From Firmicutes bacterium UBA5774 (GTDB lineage Bacteria > Bacillota > Clostridia > Peptostreptococcales > Anaerovoracaceae), in NCBI GenBank assembly GCA_002418625.1, contig DIEM01000057.1:1-30171 (forward strand): 30,171 nucleotides of DNA, written 5' to 3'. The notes below the pieces were generated by a model. That model was given only the letters and a program-made list of their open reading frames with translations, ran no database searches and was not told the DNA's origin. This document shows, piece by piece, positions 15,399 to 22,670 of the stretch. The position numbers and the translations under genes are program-made. The first letter of the stretch is position 1. Each line of letters starts with the position of its first letter.

Positions 15399-16652
15399 AT
15401 GAATTCCAGAGAGAGAATTGCAGCTGCCATCAACCACAAAATACCTGATAAAGTACCCCTGGATTTCGGGGCGGGCCCTACTTCCGGCATTCATGCAGGC
15501 CTTGTCTATGAGCTGCGGCGCGCCTTCGGGCTGCCCGAGAAGCCGATCCGCCTGACCTGCAGTTATCAGATGCTCGGTGAGATTGAAGACGACCTTGCGA
15601 AATGCCTAAACATCGACACAGTCAAGGTAATGGATCTTTACACAATGTACGGCTTTGAAAACCGGGATTGGAAACCTTGGAAACTGTCAGACGGGACGCC
15701 GGTTCTCGTACCCGGAAAATTCAATACAATACCCGATGCCAAGGGCAACATCCTTAATTATCCAATGGGTGACATGAGTGTTCCGGCCAGCGCCAGAATG
15801 CCCAAAGACGGGTTCTACTTCGATGCCATCATACGCCAGCATGAAGTTGATGATGACACGCTGAATGTCGAAGACAATCTTGAGGAATTCACACCCTTTT
15901 CAGACGACTATCTGCGGTTTGTCGAAGACACCACGCGTGAAGCCTTCGAGCGTACGGACCGGGCCATCATGGGATCTCCCGGAGGCTGCGCACTCGGAGA
16001 CATCGCAATGGTTCCCGGCGTCAACCTGAAGGATCCCAAAGGAATTCGCGACATAGAGGAGTGGTATGTATCCATATTACTGCGCAAGGATTATCTGACC
16101 GAGCTTTTCGACAGGCAGTCGGATATCGCGGTCGAAAACCTGAAACGCTATAAAGAAGCGGTTGGAGACCGTATCTCCATGATCTATCTGTGCGGCAATG
16201 ACTTCGGTACGCAAAACGGACCGTTCTGCTCACCGGATGTGTTTAATGAAGTGTACCTGCCGTATTATCGAAAAATGACCGACTGGATTCACAAAAATAC
16301 CGGCTGGAAAGTGTTCAAACACTCCTGCGGATCCATTGAGCCGCTGATCAATCCCTTTATCGACGCAGGCTTTGACATCCTGAACCCGGTACAGTGCTCT
16401 GCCTTCAACATGGATGCAAAGATGCTTAAGCAGAAATACGGCGACCGTATCGTATTTTGGGGCGGCGGTGTTGATACACAGCAGACCCTGCCTTTCGGCA
16501 CACCGGATGAGGTGCGTGCACAGGTAAAAGAGAGAGTCGAAATCTTCAAGCAGGACGGCGGCTTCGTATTCAATACAATTCACAACGCGCAGACCGGCGT
16601 TCCCGTCGCAAATTTCATGGCCATGCTTGAAGCGTTTGAAGCGAACAGGTAG
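15399..16652 (+). CDS. Uroporphyrinogen decarboxylase (UroD/MtaA)-like protein in a sugar operon
   Basis: 417-residue protein of the UroD superfamily, which holds heme-pathway decarboxylases and the zinc methyltransferases of methanol and methylamine metabolism (MtaA, MtbA) and CmuA. It begins MNSRERIAAAINHKIPDKVPLDF, the usual start of the methyltransferase-like branch, and is longer than true HemE (about 350). A His-X-Cys at residues 308-310 (KHSCGSI) and Cys333 (PVQCSA) resemble the Zn-binding H-x-C...C set of MtaA-type enzymes. No heme genes or corrinoid-protein gene are nearby. ATG 15399 follows GAAAGGAA. Being last in the ABC-sugar operon suggests action on the imported compound, for instance removal of a methyl group; this is inference. 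Confidence 0.85.
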   Translation: MNSRERIAAAINHKIPDKVPLDFGAGPTSGIHAGLVYELRRAFGLPEKPIRLTCSYQMLGEIEDDLAKCLNIDTVKVMDLYTMYGFENRDWKPWKLSDGTPVLVPGKFNTIPDAKGNILNYPMGDMSVPASARMPKDGFYFDAIIRQHEVDDDTLNVEDNLEEFTPFSDDYLRFVEDTTREAFERTDRAIMGSPGGCALGDIAMVPGVNLKDPKGIRDIEEWYVSILLRKDYLTELFDRQSDIAVENLKRYKEAVGDRISMIYLCGNDFGTQNGPFCSPDVFNEVYLPYYRKMTDWIHKNTGWKVFKHSCGSIEPLINPFIDAGFDILNPVQCSAFNMDAKMLKQKYGDRIVFWGGGVDTQQTLPFGTPDEVRAQVKERVEIFKQDGGFVFNTIHNAQTGVPVANFMAMLEAFEANR

Positions 16653-16740
16653 AACCATAGAGTACTTCATCCAGCATACCGAAAGTTGATAAATGATCAG
16701 GGTGGTAAGATCCGGAATCATTTTTCGATAGAGTTCCCAT
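16615..16740 (-). other. Possible short ORF with a strong ribosome site, perhaps a relic
   Basis: On the minus strand an ATG at 16740 follows AAGGAGATGATAA, an excellent ribosome-binding site. It opens about 41 codons (MGTLSKNDSGSYHPD...) that run into the 3' end of the UroD-like gene and stop there. No family is recognised. With the inverted repeat just upstream (16769-16823) it could be the decayed left end of a mobile element or a real small protein. Confidence 0.3.
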
Positions 16741-16768
16741 TTATCATCTCCTTTTAAATGGACTCAAG

Positions 16769-16823
16769 AATAGAGGGCCATCTGAACAGTAGACGTAATT
16801 CTACTTTCATTTGACCCTCTATT
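16769..16823. repeat. 55-bp inverted repeat between convergent transcripts
   Basis: AATAGAGGG (16769-16777) and CCCTCTATT (16815-16823) are exact inverted copies. Inside, the arms keep similarity (CA, TGAA and AGTAG on the left; the matching TCA..TGAAAGTAG on the right) up to an AGTAG/CTACT stem. Outside, TCA is shared on both sides. It lies between the ends of the sugar operon and the Lrp gene. Short T-rich ends on both strands allow a bidirectional terminator; a small palindromic mobile element is the alternative. Confidence 0.6.
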
Positions 16824-16865
16824 TCTGACCGAGTGCTTGCATGTCTGATTTTCGCTGGTGAAATA

Positions 16866-17321
16866 TTATTCCGGTTCGTGCGGAAGAACAGAATGGACGT
16901 TCTTGACGGTGCACAGGGTGACAATCGTCTGCGTCTTCTGGATGCCGGGGACACTTTTGACGCGTGTTAATAAGCGTTCAAGCGTCTCCGTACTCTCGGT
17001 TACGATCTTCATAAGATAATCAAAATCACCCGCGATGTAATGGCATTCGAGAATTTCGTCCTGTGTATTGACGAAGGATACAAAATGCTCGGAATAGTGC
17101 GGCTTCTCAAGGCTGACAAACATCATGGCGGTCAGCTTCATATTGAGGGCGGCTGCGCTCACGATCGCAGTATACTGCGTGATGATTCCCGCGGCTTCAA
17201 TCTTGCGGATGCGGTCGCTCGTTGCGGGAATCGAAAGATTCACACGCGAGCTGATCTCGGAGATCGAGGACCGGGCGTTCTTCTGCAGGATACTGATAAT
17301 CTGTCGGTCGATGGAATCCAT
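16866..17321 (-). CDS. Lrp/AsnC-family transcriptional regulator
   Basis: 151-residue regulator typical of amino-acid-responsive Lrp/AsnC proteins. Residues 1-50 form the helix-turn-helix (MDSIDRQIISILQKNARSSISEISSRVNLSIPATSDRIRKIE); residues about 65-140 are the RAM effector/oligomer domain, with ECHYIAGDFDYLMKI and VPGIQKTQT. Length and domain order are standard. The ATG at 17321 follows GGGGGGACTT. No amino-acid biosynthesis or transport gene is adjacent, so the regulon is not apparent. The hicAB module lies upstream on the same strand with 60 bases between. Confidence 0.93.
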   Translation of the reverse strand: MDSIDRQIISILQKNARSSISEISSRVNLSIPATSDRIRKIEAAGIITQYTAIVSAAALNMKLTAMMFVSLEKPHYSEHFVSFVNTQDEILECHYIAGDFDYLMKIVTESTETLERLLTRVKSVPGIQKTQTIVTLCTVKNVHSVLPHEPE

Positions 17322-17381
17322 AAGTCCCCCCCTGAATCAATACAATGCGATGTCGAAAACACCGCGAAAAGTAGTTCCATT

Positions 17382-17786
17382 TTATTTGATATGCAGCTGC
17401 TGTTCAAGCGCCTTCTGTAAGACGCTTGAAAAATTAACATGGTTCTTTTCCGCAAAGGTGTTCATCCATGCCGGAATCGTCACATTTTTTCGCACCGCTT
17501 TTTTACCGAATTTTTCTGTGTAAGTATCCATATCAAGGATGAGTGCCGTCACGAATCCGTCCGGTTCATCCGGTTTGATATCAGATATCGGCGATGCCTC
17601 AGGAACTTCATTGCCATCCTCTAATTCAGTCAGGACCCAGCCGGAGGCGGCGTCGACCGCCATTTCAATTGCTTCTGCAAGGCTTGCTCCGCCCGATACG
17701 CATCCTGGTAAATCAGGAACAGTAACGGCAAAATACCCCGGCTGCTCCGGATCCGGATGCACGCATGCACCATATACTAATTTCAT
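17382..17786 (-). CDS. hicB: HicB-family antitoxin
   Basis: Antitoxin of a type II toxin-antitoxin pair; it binds and blocks HicA and represses the shared promoter. The N-terminal HicB fold (partly degraded RNase H-like) shows GYFAVTVPDLPGCVSGGASLAEAIEMAVDAASGWV. The C-terminal third (VRKNVTIPAWMNTFAEKNHVNFSSVLQKAL) looks like a ribbon-helix-helix DNA-binding domain, the common HicB arrangement. 134 residues is normal. It follows hicA by 25 bases with GAGGAG before its ATG at 17786. Toxin-first order matches known hicAB operons. Confidence 0.92.
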   Translation of the reverse strand: MKLVYGACVHPDPEQPGYFAVTVPDLPGCVSGGASLAEAIEMAVDAASGWVLTELEDGNEVPEASPISDIKPDEPDGFVTALILDMDTYTEKFGKKAVRKNVTIPAWMNTFAEKNHVNFSSVLQKALEQQLHIK

Positions 17787-17811
17787 ATGCTCCTCCTGTC
17801 TCAGGCGGGCT

Positions 17812-17994
17812 CTACTTAAGACCGGCCTGCTTAAAAATACTCTTTACTACTATGTTGGGGATATCTCCGGGATGATTCGGTATTGTGACTTTTCCGGGCT
17901 TTGTAGGGTGTATGTATTGATTGTGTGACCCCTTGGTCGTCTTAAATACCCATCCGTCATCAAGAATGGCTCTTTCGACTTCCCGAAACCTCAT
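17812..17994 (-). CDS. hicA: HicA-family mRNA interferase toxin
   Basis: 60-residue toxin with a double-stranded-RNA-binding-like fold; HicA proteins cleave mRNA in a translation-independent way. Key features are REVERAILDDGWVFKTTKGSHNQY with the catalytic His24, then the strand HPTKPGKVTIPNHPGDIP and the helix IVVKSIFKQAGLK. The start at 17994 is chosen over an upstream frame because AGAGGTGAG lies directly before it and family members begin with this helix. The gene appears intact. It is read from the promoter at 18014-18042. Confidence 0.93.
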   Translation of the reverse strand: MRFREVERAILDDGWVFKTTKGSHNQYIHPTKPGKVTIPNHPGDIPNIVVKSIFKQAGLK

Positions 17995-18013
17995 ACTCTC
18001 ACCTCTTGGTATA

Positions 18014-18064
18014 AATATAATACGCACTATGCGCATTGTCAATGAATTGTGCGCATGATGCGCC
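18014..18064 (-). promoter_or_regulatory. hicAB promoter with symmetric operator array
   Basis: On the minus strand TTGACA (18042-18037), a 17-base spacer and TATATT (18019-18014) form a near-consensus promoter. Four hexamers TACGCA (18021), TGCGCA (18030), TGCGCA (18050) and TGCGCC (18059) start 9, 20 and 9 bases apart, symmetric about the -35 box. Two of them lie in the spacer. This is a likely HicB autorepression operator. Confidence 0.75.
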
Positions 18065-18069
18065 TACCC

Positions 18070-18088
18070 AAGCGTCCATAGGACGCTT
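18070..18088. repeat. Hairpin upstream of hicAB
   Basis: AAGCGTCC (18070-18077), ATA, GGACGCTT (18081-18088): a perfect 8-bp stem between the hicAB operator region and the structured repeat. It may stop transcription that would otherwise enter either side. Confidence 0.5.
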
Positions 18089-18095
18089 TCTAGAG

Positions 18096-18178
18096 AAGGG
18101 ACAATGCTTTTCGAATAGATTCCGCAGGATTGCAAAGCAATCCGAGGACCTGACCGAGTGAGAAAAGCATTATCCCTT
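18096..18178 (-). repeat. 83-bp structured element, copy 1
   Basis: AAGGGACAATGCTTTTC (18096-18112) pairs, with one mismatch, with GAAAAGCATTATCCCTT (18162-18178). Inside is GGATTGC-AAA-GCAATCC (18127-18143). Read on the minus strand, the core matches copy 2 at 23393-23475. It lies between hicAB and tex, and its right arm reaches the -35 region of the presumed tex promoter. Confidence 0.8.
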
Positions 18179-18191
18179 ACTCTCTTTCCTG

Positions 18192-18197
18192 TATAAT
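18192..18197 (+). promoter_or_regulatory. Likely -10 box of the tex promoter
   Basis: A perfect TATAAT stands 65 bases before the tex start. The best -35 at suitable distance (TTATCC, 18170-18175) is poor and falls in the right arm of the structured repeat. Confidence 0.45.
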
Positions 18198-18261
18198 AGA
18201 AAGAAAACGAATGCGGCCTGGCATATTTTTTGCCGGCTGTTCGAACCCGGGAGGATTACTG

Positions 18262-20364
18262 ATGGATTTGATGCAGATGCTGGCCAAAGAATTTGAGATG
18301 GCACCGACGCTGGTGGAGAAGACCGTTGCGCTTTTAGATGAGGGCAATACTATTCCGTTTATCGCGCGCTATCGAAAAGAAGTGACCGGAGGGATCGACG
18401 ACCAGGTCCTGCGCCGCCTGTCGGACCGCCTTGATTTTTTGCGTTCGATGGAAGAACGGCGTGCGGATATCCTGCGCCTGATCGGTGAGCAAAATGCCAT
18501 GACTCCTGAGCTTGAGAAGGAAATCGCCGCCGCACAGACGCTGACGGCCCTTGAGGACCTATACCGTCCGTTTCGGCCGAAGCGCCGTACCCGTGCCTCA
18601 ATGGCACGCGAAAAGGGTCTTGAAAAGCTGGCCGATGCGATCCTTAACCGCGGGATGTCCCAGGCTGCCCTTTTGAAAATTGCTGAGTCTTCGATCGATC
18701 CGGAAAAGGGTGTCAATAACCTCGAAGAGGCGTTTGCCGGAGCCATGGACATCAATGCTGAGAAAGTCAGCGACGATGCGCATCTGCGTGACAAGCTTCG
18801 CCGTATTCTCCAGAACACGGGCCGGATCGTCTCCAAACAGAAGAAAAAGGAAGATTCGGTATATGCACCGTACTATGACCATAACGAACTGATTTCGCGT
18901 GCAGCCGGACACCGCATTCTCGCGATGAACCGCGGGGAAAAGGAAGAATTCCTGTCGGTTTCCCTTGAGATGGACGACTCGCTCGCGCTTGTACATATCT
19001 TGCAGACGATGCCCGCCGGCAATGAGATGGCGGCCGAATATATCCGCCAGACTGCCGAAGATGCCTGGAAACGGCTTCTTATGCCGTCACTTTCGACCGA
19101 GGTGCGCACGGCTTTGACCGAGCGGGCTCAGGAAGAAGCAATGGATGTTTTTTCGCAGAACCTCCGAAGCCTTCTGATGACGCCGCCGACCAGGAGACAT
19201 GTGGTCCTTGCCCTCGATCCCGCTTTTCGCACGGGCTGCAAACTCGCCGTCATCGATGCGACGGGCAAGCCGCTCTATACGGATGTCATTTATCCGACCC
19301 CCCCGCAGAGCAGGATAGAGGAATCCGCACGTACGGTTGTGAATCTTTATCAGAAATTCTGCGTGACGATGATTGCGATCGGCAACGGCACCGCGTCCCG
19401 CGAGACCGAGCAGTTCGTCGCACAGACGATCCGCGAAAAGAACCTGTCGCTGAAATATTATATGGTCAATGAGGCAGGCGCTTCCGTCTATTCGGCATCC
19501 GAGCTGGCTGCTGCGGAATTTCCCGACCTCGACCTCACAAAAAGAAGTGCTATCTCCATCGGACGCCGCCTGCAGGACCCGCTCGCGGAGCTTGTAAAGA
19601 TCGATCCGCAGGCAATCGGTGTCGGCCAATACCAGCACGACATGAACCCCAAGAAGCTTGCACACACCCTCGGCGGCGTTGTCGAAGACTGCGTCAACGA
19701 AGTCGGTGTCAACCTGAATACGGCCTCCGTATCGCTTCTGTCCTATGTCGCGGGCATCACAAAGCCTATTGCGCAGAACATCATAAACTTCCGCGAGTCA
19801 CATGGCGTCTTTACCTCGCGCTCCCAGCTCAGCGAAGTTGCGCGCCTCGGGCCGAAAGCCTTTGAACAGTGCGCCGGATTCCTTCGCGTACCGGATGGTG
19901 CTGAGCCTCTCGACAATACACGTGTTCACCCGGAGTCCTACAAAATCGCACGGGCGCTCCGCAAAAAACAAAAGCCGTATGACCTGCCTACGCTTGCCGC
20001 CGAGCTTTCCGTTGGAATTCCCACGCTGCAGGATATCGTCGCCGCCCTCGAAACACCCGGCTTCGACCCGCGTGCCGAGCTTGCCCAGCCGGAGATGCGC
20101 GCGGACGTCCTCGAACTGTCTGATTTAAAAGAAGGGATGACCCTGACCGGCGTCGTTAGAAACGTATCCGCCTTCGGTGCTTTCGTCGACATCGGCGTAC
20201 ATCAGGACGGGCTCGTGCATATCTCAGAGATGGCCGACCGCTTCATATCCAAGCCAATGGAACTTGTCCACGTCGGGCAGACTGTCCGTGTCCGTGTGCT
20301 GTCCGTCGATCCCAAAAAGAACCGGATTTCACTCTCAATGAAGGGCCTCAACACGGGGCTGTAA
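18262..20364 (+). CDS. tex: RNA-binding S1-domain protein Tex
   Basis: 700-residue cytoplasmic nucleic-acid-binding protein of the Tex/YhgF family, involved in transcription processes and conserved across bacteria. Order: N-terminal Tex region with VEKTVALLDEGNTIPFIARY and GGIDDQVLRRL (residues about 15-60), helical bundle, YqgF/RNase H-like domain (HVVLALDPAFRTGCKLAVID, about 312-440), helix-hairpin-helix region (SYVAGITKPIAQNIINF to VARLGPKAFEQCAGFLR, about 490-540), and a C-terminal S1 domain (GMTLTGVVRNVSAFGAFVDIG ... RISLSMKGL, about 625-695). ATG 18262 follows GGGAGG; the longer frame from 18211 has no such site and adds a non-family N-terminus. Two hairpins follow the stop. Confidence 0.96.
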   Translation: MDLMQMLAKEFEMAPTLVEKTVALLDEGNTIPFIARYRKEVTGGIDDQVLRRLSDRLDFLRSMEERRADILRLIGEQNAMTPELEKEIAAAQTLTALEDLYRPFRPKRRTRASMAREKGLEKLADAILNRGMSQAALLKIAESSIDPEKGVNNLEEAFAGAMDINAEKVSDDAHLRDKLRRILQNTGRIVSKQKKKEDSVYAPYYDHNELISRAAGHRILAMNRGEKEEFLSVSLEMDDSLALVHILQTMPAGNEMAAEYIRQTAEDAWKRLLMPSLSTEVRTALTERAQEEAMDVFSQNLRSLLMTPPTRRHVVLALDPAFRTGCKLAVIDATGKPLYTDVIYPTPPQSRIEESARTVVNLYQKFCVTMIAIGNGTASRETEQFVAQTIREKNLSLKYYMVNEAGASVYSASELAAAEFPDLDLTKRSAISIGRRLQDPLAELVKIDPQAIGVGQYQHDMNPKKLAHTLGGVVEDCVNEVGVNLNTASVSLLSYVAGITKPIAQNIINFRESHGVFTSRSQLSEVARLGPKAFEQCAGFLRVPDGAEPLDNTRVHPESYKIARALRKKQKPYDLPTLAAELSVGIPTLQDIVAALETPGFDPRAELAQPEMRADVLELSDLKEGMTLTGVVRNVSAFGAFVDIGVHQDGLVHISEMADRFISKPMELVHVGQTVRVRVLSVDPKKNRISLSMKGLNTGL

Positions 20365-20375
20365 AGATCGCCGGG

Positions 20376-20432
20376 ACATCGCCTGCCACTCGGTTCATGG
20401 CAAAGGCGATGTAGAACAGCCTCCTAAGGCTG
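20376..20432 (+). terminator. Two tandem hairpins after tex
   Basis: ACATCGCCT (20376-20384) pairs with AGGCGATGT (20404-20412), and its loop holds a further GCCA/TGGC stem. CAGCCT (20417-20422) pairs with AGGCTG (20427-20432) around CCTA. Neither has a strong T-run, so termination strength is uncertain. Confidence 0.5.
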
Positions 20433-20588
20433 CCATTTATCACCAGCATAAAAATATATGTATATGCGCACAAAAACACGAAGGAATTGCGATTGCTGAT
20501 CAGTCAGTGACATGAAGCAACACGTAAGGTATATAATAACCTTGATATGGGTAATAGCCTTTTTGCTATATAGAAAGGGATTTGTCAT

Positions 20589-21116
20589 ATGGATTCTTTA
20601 TTTGAAAACAAGACAATTTACACGAAAAAATTGTTTATGGAGACGCAGCGGGAAGCCTACAGAAGATACCACAAGACATACAGAATTTTTTTGCTGACGC
20701 TATCCGTCATCTTCATGATTTCTGCCCTTATTTCTTTTGGGATATATTTCGCGGATAAAGACGTGAAATTCGTGATTGTGGCTGGCGGCGCTTTTGTCCT
20801 GTCCACTATCTTTCTTATCCTGCATTTCCAGGGCTTCAGGTTCCGCGCGAACAGCTCGTTTACGACAAGCCGGGCGCTTTGCCCGACCGGAGAGCATAAC
20901 TATTCCGTTTTCAGCGATAATATTGTGCTGGTAACTGCCCAGTCAACGCAGACGATCCTCCTCGATCAGATTTCCAAAATATTCGAGACGAAAAATGCCT
21001 GTTGCATTATGGTCCGCAAAACATTCTTTTTCGTTGCCAAAGATGGGTTCACCAAGGGCACCTATTACGATTTCAGAGATCTTTTGAAGCAGTCATGCGG
21101 AAAGAAGTTCCAGTAA
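20589..21116 (+). CDS. YcxB-like membrane protein
   Basis: 175-residue membrane protein. A charged N-terminus (MDSLFENKTIYTKKLFMETQREAYRRYHK) precedes two hydrophobic helices (about residues 33-53 and 60-80). The cytoplasmic C-terminal region NYSVFSDNIVLVTAQSTQTILLDQISKIFETKNACCIMV...FFFVAKDGF resembles the YcxB-like C-terminal domain (strand-rich, with F-x-I/V-A-K near the end). Function of the family is unknown. ATG 20589 follows AAAGGGA; a TATAAT at 20532-20537 may be its -10. It is bordered by tex hairpins on the left and the SOS promoter on the right, so it appears to be a single gene. Confidence 0.6.
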   Translation: MDSLFENKTIYTKKLFMETQREAYRRYHKTYRIFLLTLSVIFMISALISFGIYFADKDVKFVIVAGGAFVLSTIFLILHFQGFRFRANSSFTTSRALCPTGEHNYSVFSDNIVLVTAQSTQTILLDQISKIFETKNACCIMVRKTFFFVAKDGFTKGTYYDFRDLLKQSCGKKFQ

Positions 21117-21221
21117 TCGGCTTGCCGCTCACGAAGGCAGAATGAAAAATCTAAAATAAATATCCCTCCTCATTCTTTCCCGAACGCTTTGTAAACAAGT
21201 GGTGACGTCCCCTTTTCAGCC

Positions 21222-21251
21222 TTTACAAGAACATATGTTCCGTGCTATTCT
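21222..21251 (+). promoter_or_regulatory. SOS-type promoter with a perfect LexA box
   Basis: TTTACA (21222-21227), an 18-base spacer and TATTCT (21246-21251). The spacer contains the perfect palindrome GAACATATGTTC (21229-21240), which fits the Bacillus-type LexA operator CGAAC-N4-GTTCG in its GAAC-N4-GTTC core. Repressor there would block RNA polymerase. Confidence 0.8.
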
Positions 21252-21302
21252 GACGGCATAAAAGGAATGTTTGTTCGAGTTTGCAAAAGGGGGGATTGGG
21301 AT

Positions 21303-22670
21303 ATGGATGTTCTTGAAAAGCTTGCCATTCTGACAGATGCCGCTAAATACGATGTCGCCTGTACCTCCAGCGGTGTCGATCGCTCCGGTCAGCCCGGGAA
21401 GATGGGCAGCGCCGTCGCATCAGGTATCTGCCACAGCTTTGCGGCAGACGGGCGGTGCATATCCCTCCTCAAGGTCCTTATGAGCAACCAATGTATTTAC
21501 GATTGCAAATACTGCGTCAACCGCGCTTCCCGCGATACGGCCCGTACTGCCTTTGCGCCGCGCGAGCTCGCTGACCTGACCATCAATTTCTACCGGAGGA
21601 ACTATATCGAGGGGCTTTTCCTGAGTTCCGGCGTCATGAAGAATCCTGATTATACGACGGAGCGCATGATCGAGGCGATCGAAATCCTGCGCACCGAATA
21701 CAGCTTCAACGGTTATATCCATGTCAAGGCGATTCCGGGTGCCGACAATGCACTCATCCAGCGGCTGGGGCTTCTGGTCGACCGCATGAGCGTCAACATC
21801 GAGCTCCCTTCCGAGACCGGACTCGTAAAGCTAGCTCCGCAGAAGACACCGGAGGCGATCCTGCGTCCGATGGCCCTGATCCGTTCCGGGATCGAGGAGA
21901 ACACATCCGATCTCACCCTATACCGGCACGCACCCAAGTTTGTCCCGGCCGGCCAGAGCACGCAGATGATTGTCGGAGCCACGCCGGACAGCGACCATAG
22001 AATCCTGTCCCTGAGCGAGGGACTCTATACCAAATACAAGCTCAAGCGCGTTTTTTTCTCTGCTTATACACCCGTCGTGGAAGATAAGCTTTTACCGTCG
22101 CTATTCTCTGCGCCGCCGCTTCTGCGGGAGCACCGTCTCTACCAGGCGGACTGGCTCATGCGGTTCTACGGCTTTTCGGCAGGCGAAATCGTCGACGCGA
22201 AGAATCCCAACATGAATCTGGCGATCGATCCCAAATGCAACTGGGCGCTTCGCCACCTTGAGGAATTCCCGATTGAGATCAATCGCGCAACTTATGAAAA
22301 ATTGCTGCGCGTTCCCGGAATCGGTGTCCAGAGCGCCAGGCGGATCATACAGGCGCGGCGGGCGGGAAGCCTGAGCTTTGAGGGCCTGAAGAAACTCGGT
22401 GTTGTCCTGAAGCGCGCCAAGTTTTTTGTAACCTGCCAGGGACGGATTTTCGAGGGAGTCGTCATTCAGCCTGACACGGTGCTGCGCGGGCTGCTTTCCA
22501 AAAACGACCTGAAAATGCTGCCGGCTGCATCGGGAGAGCAGCTTTCCTTTACGGATGTGCCGGACATGGCACGCATAATGGGCGGCACCCCGGTCAGCGC
22601 CTTTGGTTATTTACCGGAAGAGAGGACGAGAGTACATGCAGGACAATACGAATTTGGTATACATATATGA
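21303..22670 (+). CDS. Putative DNA modification/repair radical SAM protein
   Basis: 455-residue radical S-adenosylmethionine protein. The 4Fe-4S/SAM motif is Cys64-x3-Cys68-x2-Cys71 (CIYDCKYC). After the TIM-barrel portion (SSGVMKNPDY, GYIHVKAIPG, VNIELPSE), a helix-hairpin-helix unit at about residues 333-365 (LLRVPGIGVQSARRIIQAR) suggests DNA binding. This architecture is that of the TIGR03916-type proteins, described as putative DNA repair enzymes linked to a DUF4130-type partner and, in some genomes, to uracil-DNA glycosylase (recalled, not searched). ATG 21303 follows a run of six G; ATG 21267 sits one base from its AAAGGA and adds an atypical N-terminus. Its end overlaps the partner gene by 35 bases, and the upstream SOS box supports a damage-response role. 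The substrate base or lesion is unknown. Confidence 0.9.
   Translation: MDVLEKLAILTDAAKYDVACTSSGVDRSGQPGKMGSAVASGICHSFAADGRCISLLKVLMSNQCIYDCKYCVNRASRDTARTAFAPRELADLTINFYRRNYIEGLFLSSGVMKNPDYTTERMIEAIEILRTEYSFNGYIHVKAIPGADNALIQRLGLLVDRMSVNIELPSETGLVKLAPQKTPEAILRPMALIRSGIEENTSDLTLYRHAPKFVPAGQSTQMIVGATPDSDHRILSLSEGLYTKYKLKRVFFSAYTPVVEDKLLPSLFSAPPLLREHRLYQADWLMRFYGFSAGEIVDAKNPNMNLAIDPKCNWALRHLEEFPIEINRATYEKLLRVPGIGVQSARRIIQARRAGSLSFEGLKKLGVVLKRAKFFVTCQGRIFEGVVIQPDTVLRGLLSKNDLKMLPAASGEQLSFTDVPDMARIMGGTPVSAFGYLPEERTRVHAGQYEFGIHI

Noticed and set aside
15399..16652. HemE, heme biosynthesis uroporphyrinogen decarboxylase
   Set aside because: The protein is too long, starts like the methyltransferase-type branch, and sits in a sugar transport operon without heme genes.
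21267..21302. Earlier ATG for the radical-SAM gene
   Set aside because: Its AAAGGA ends one base before the ATG, too close for translation, and the added residues do not fit the family.
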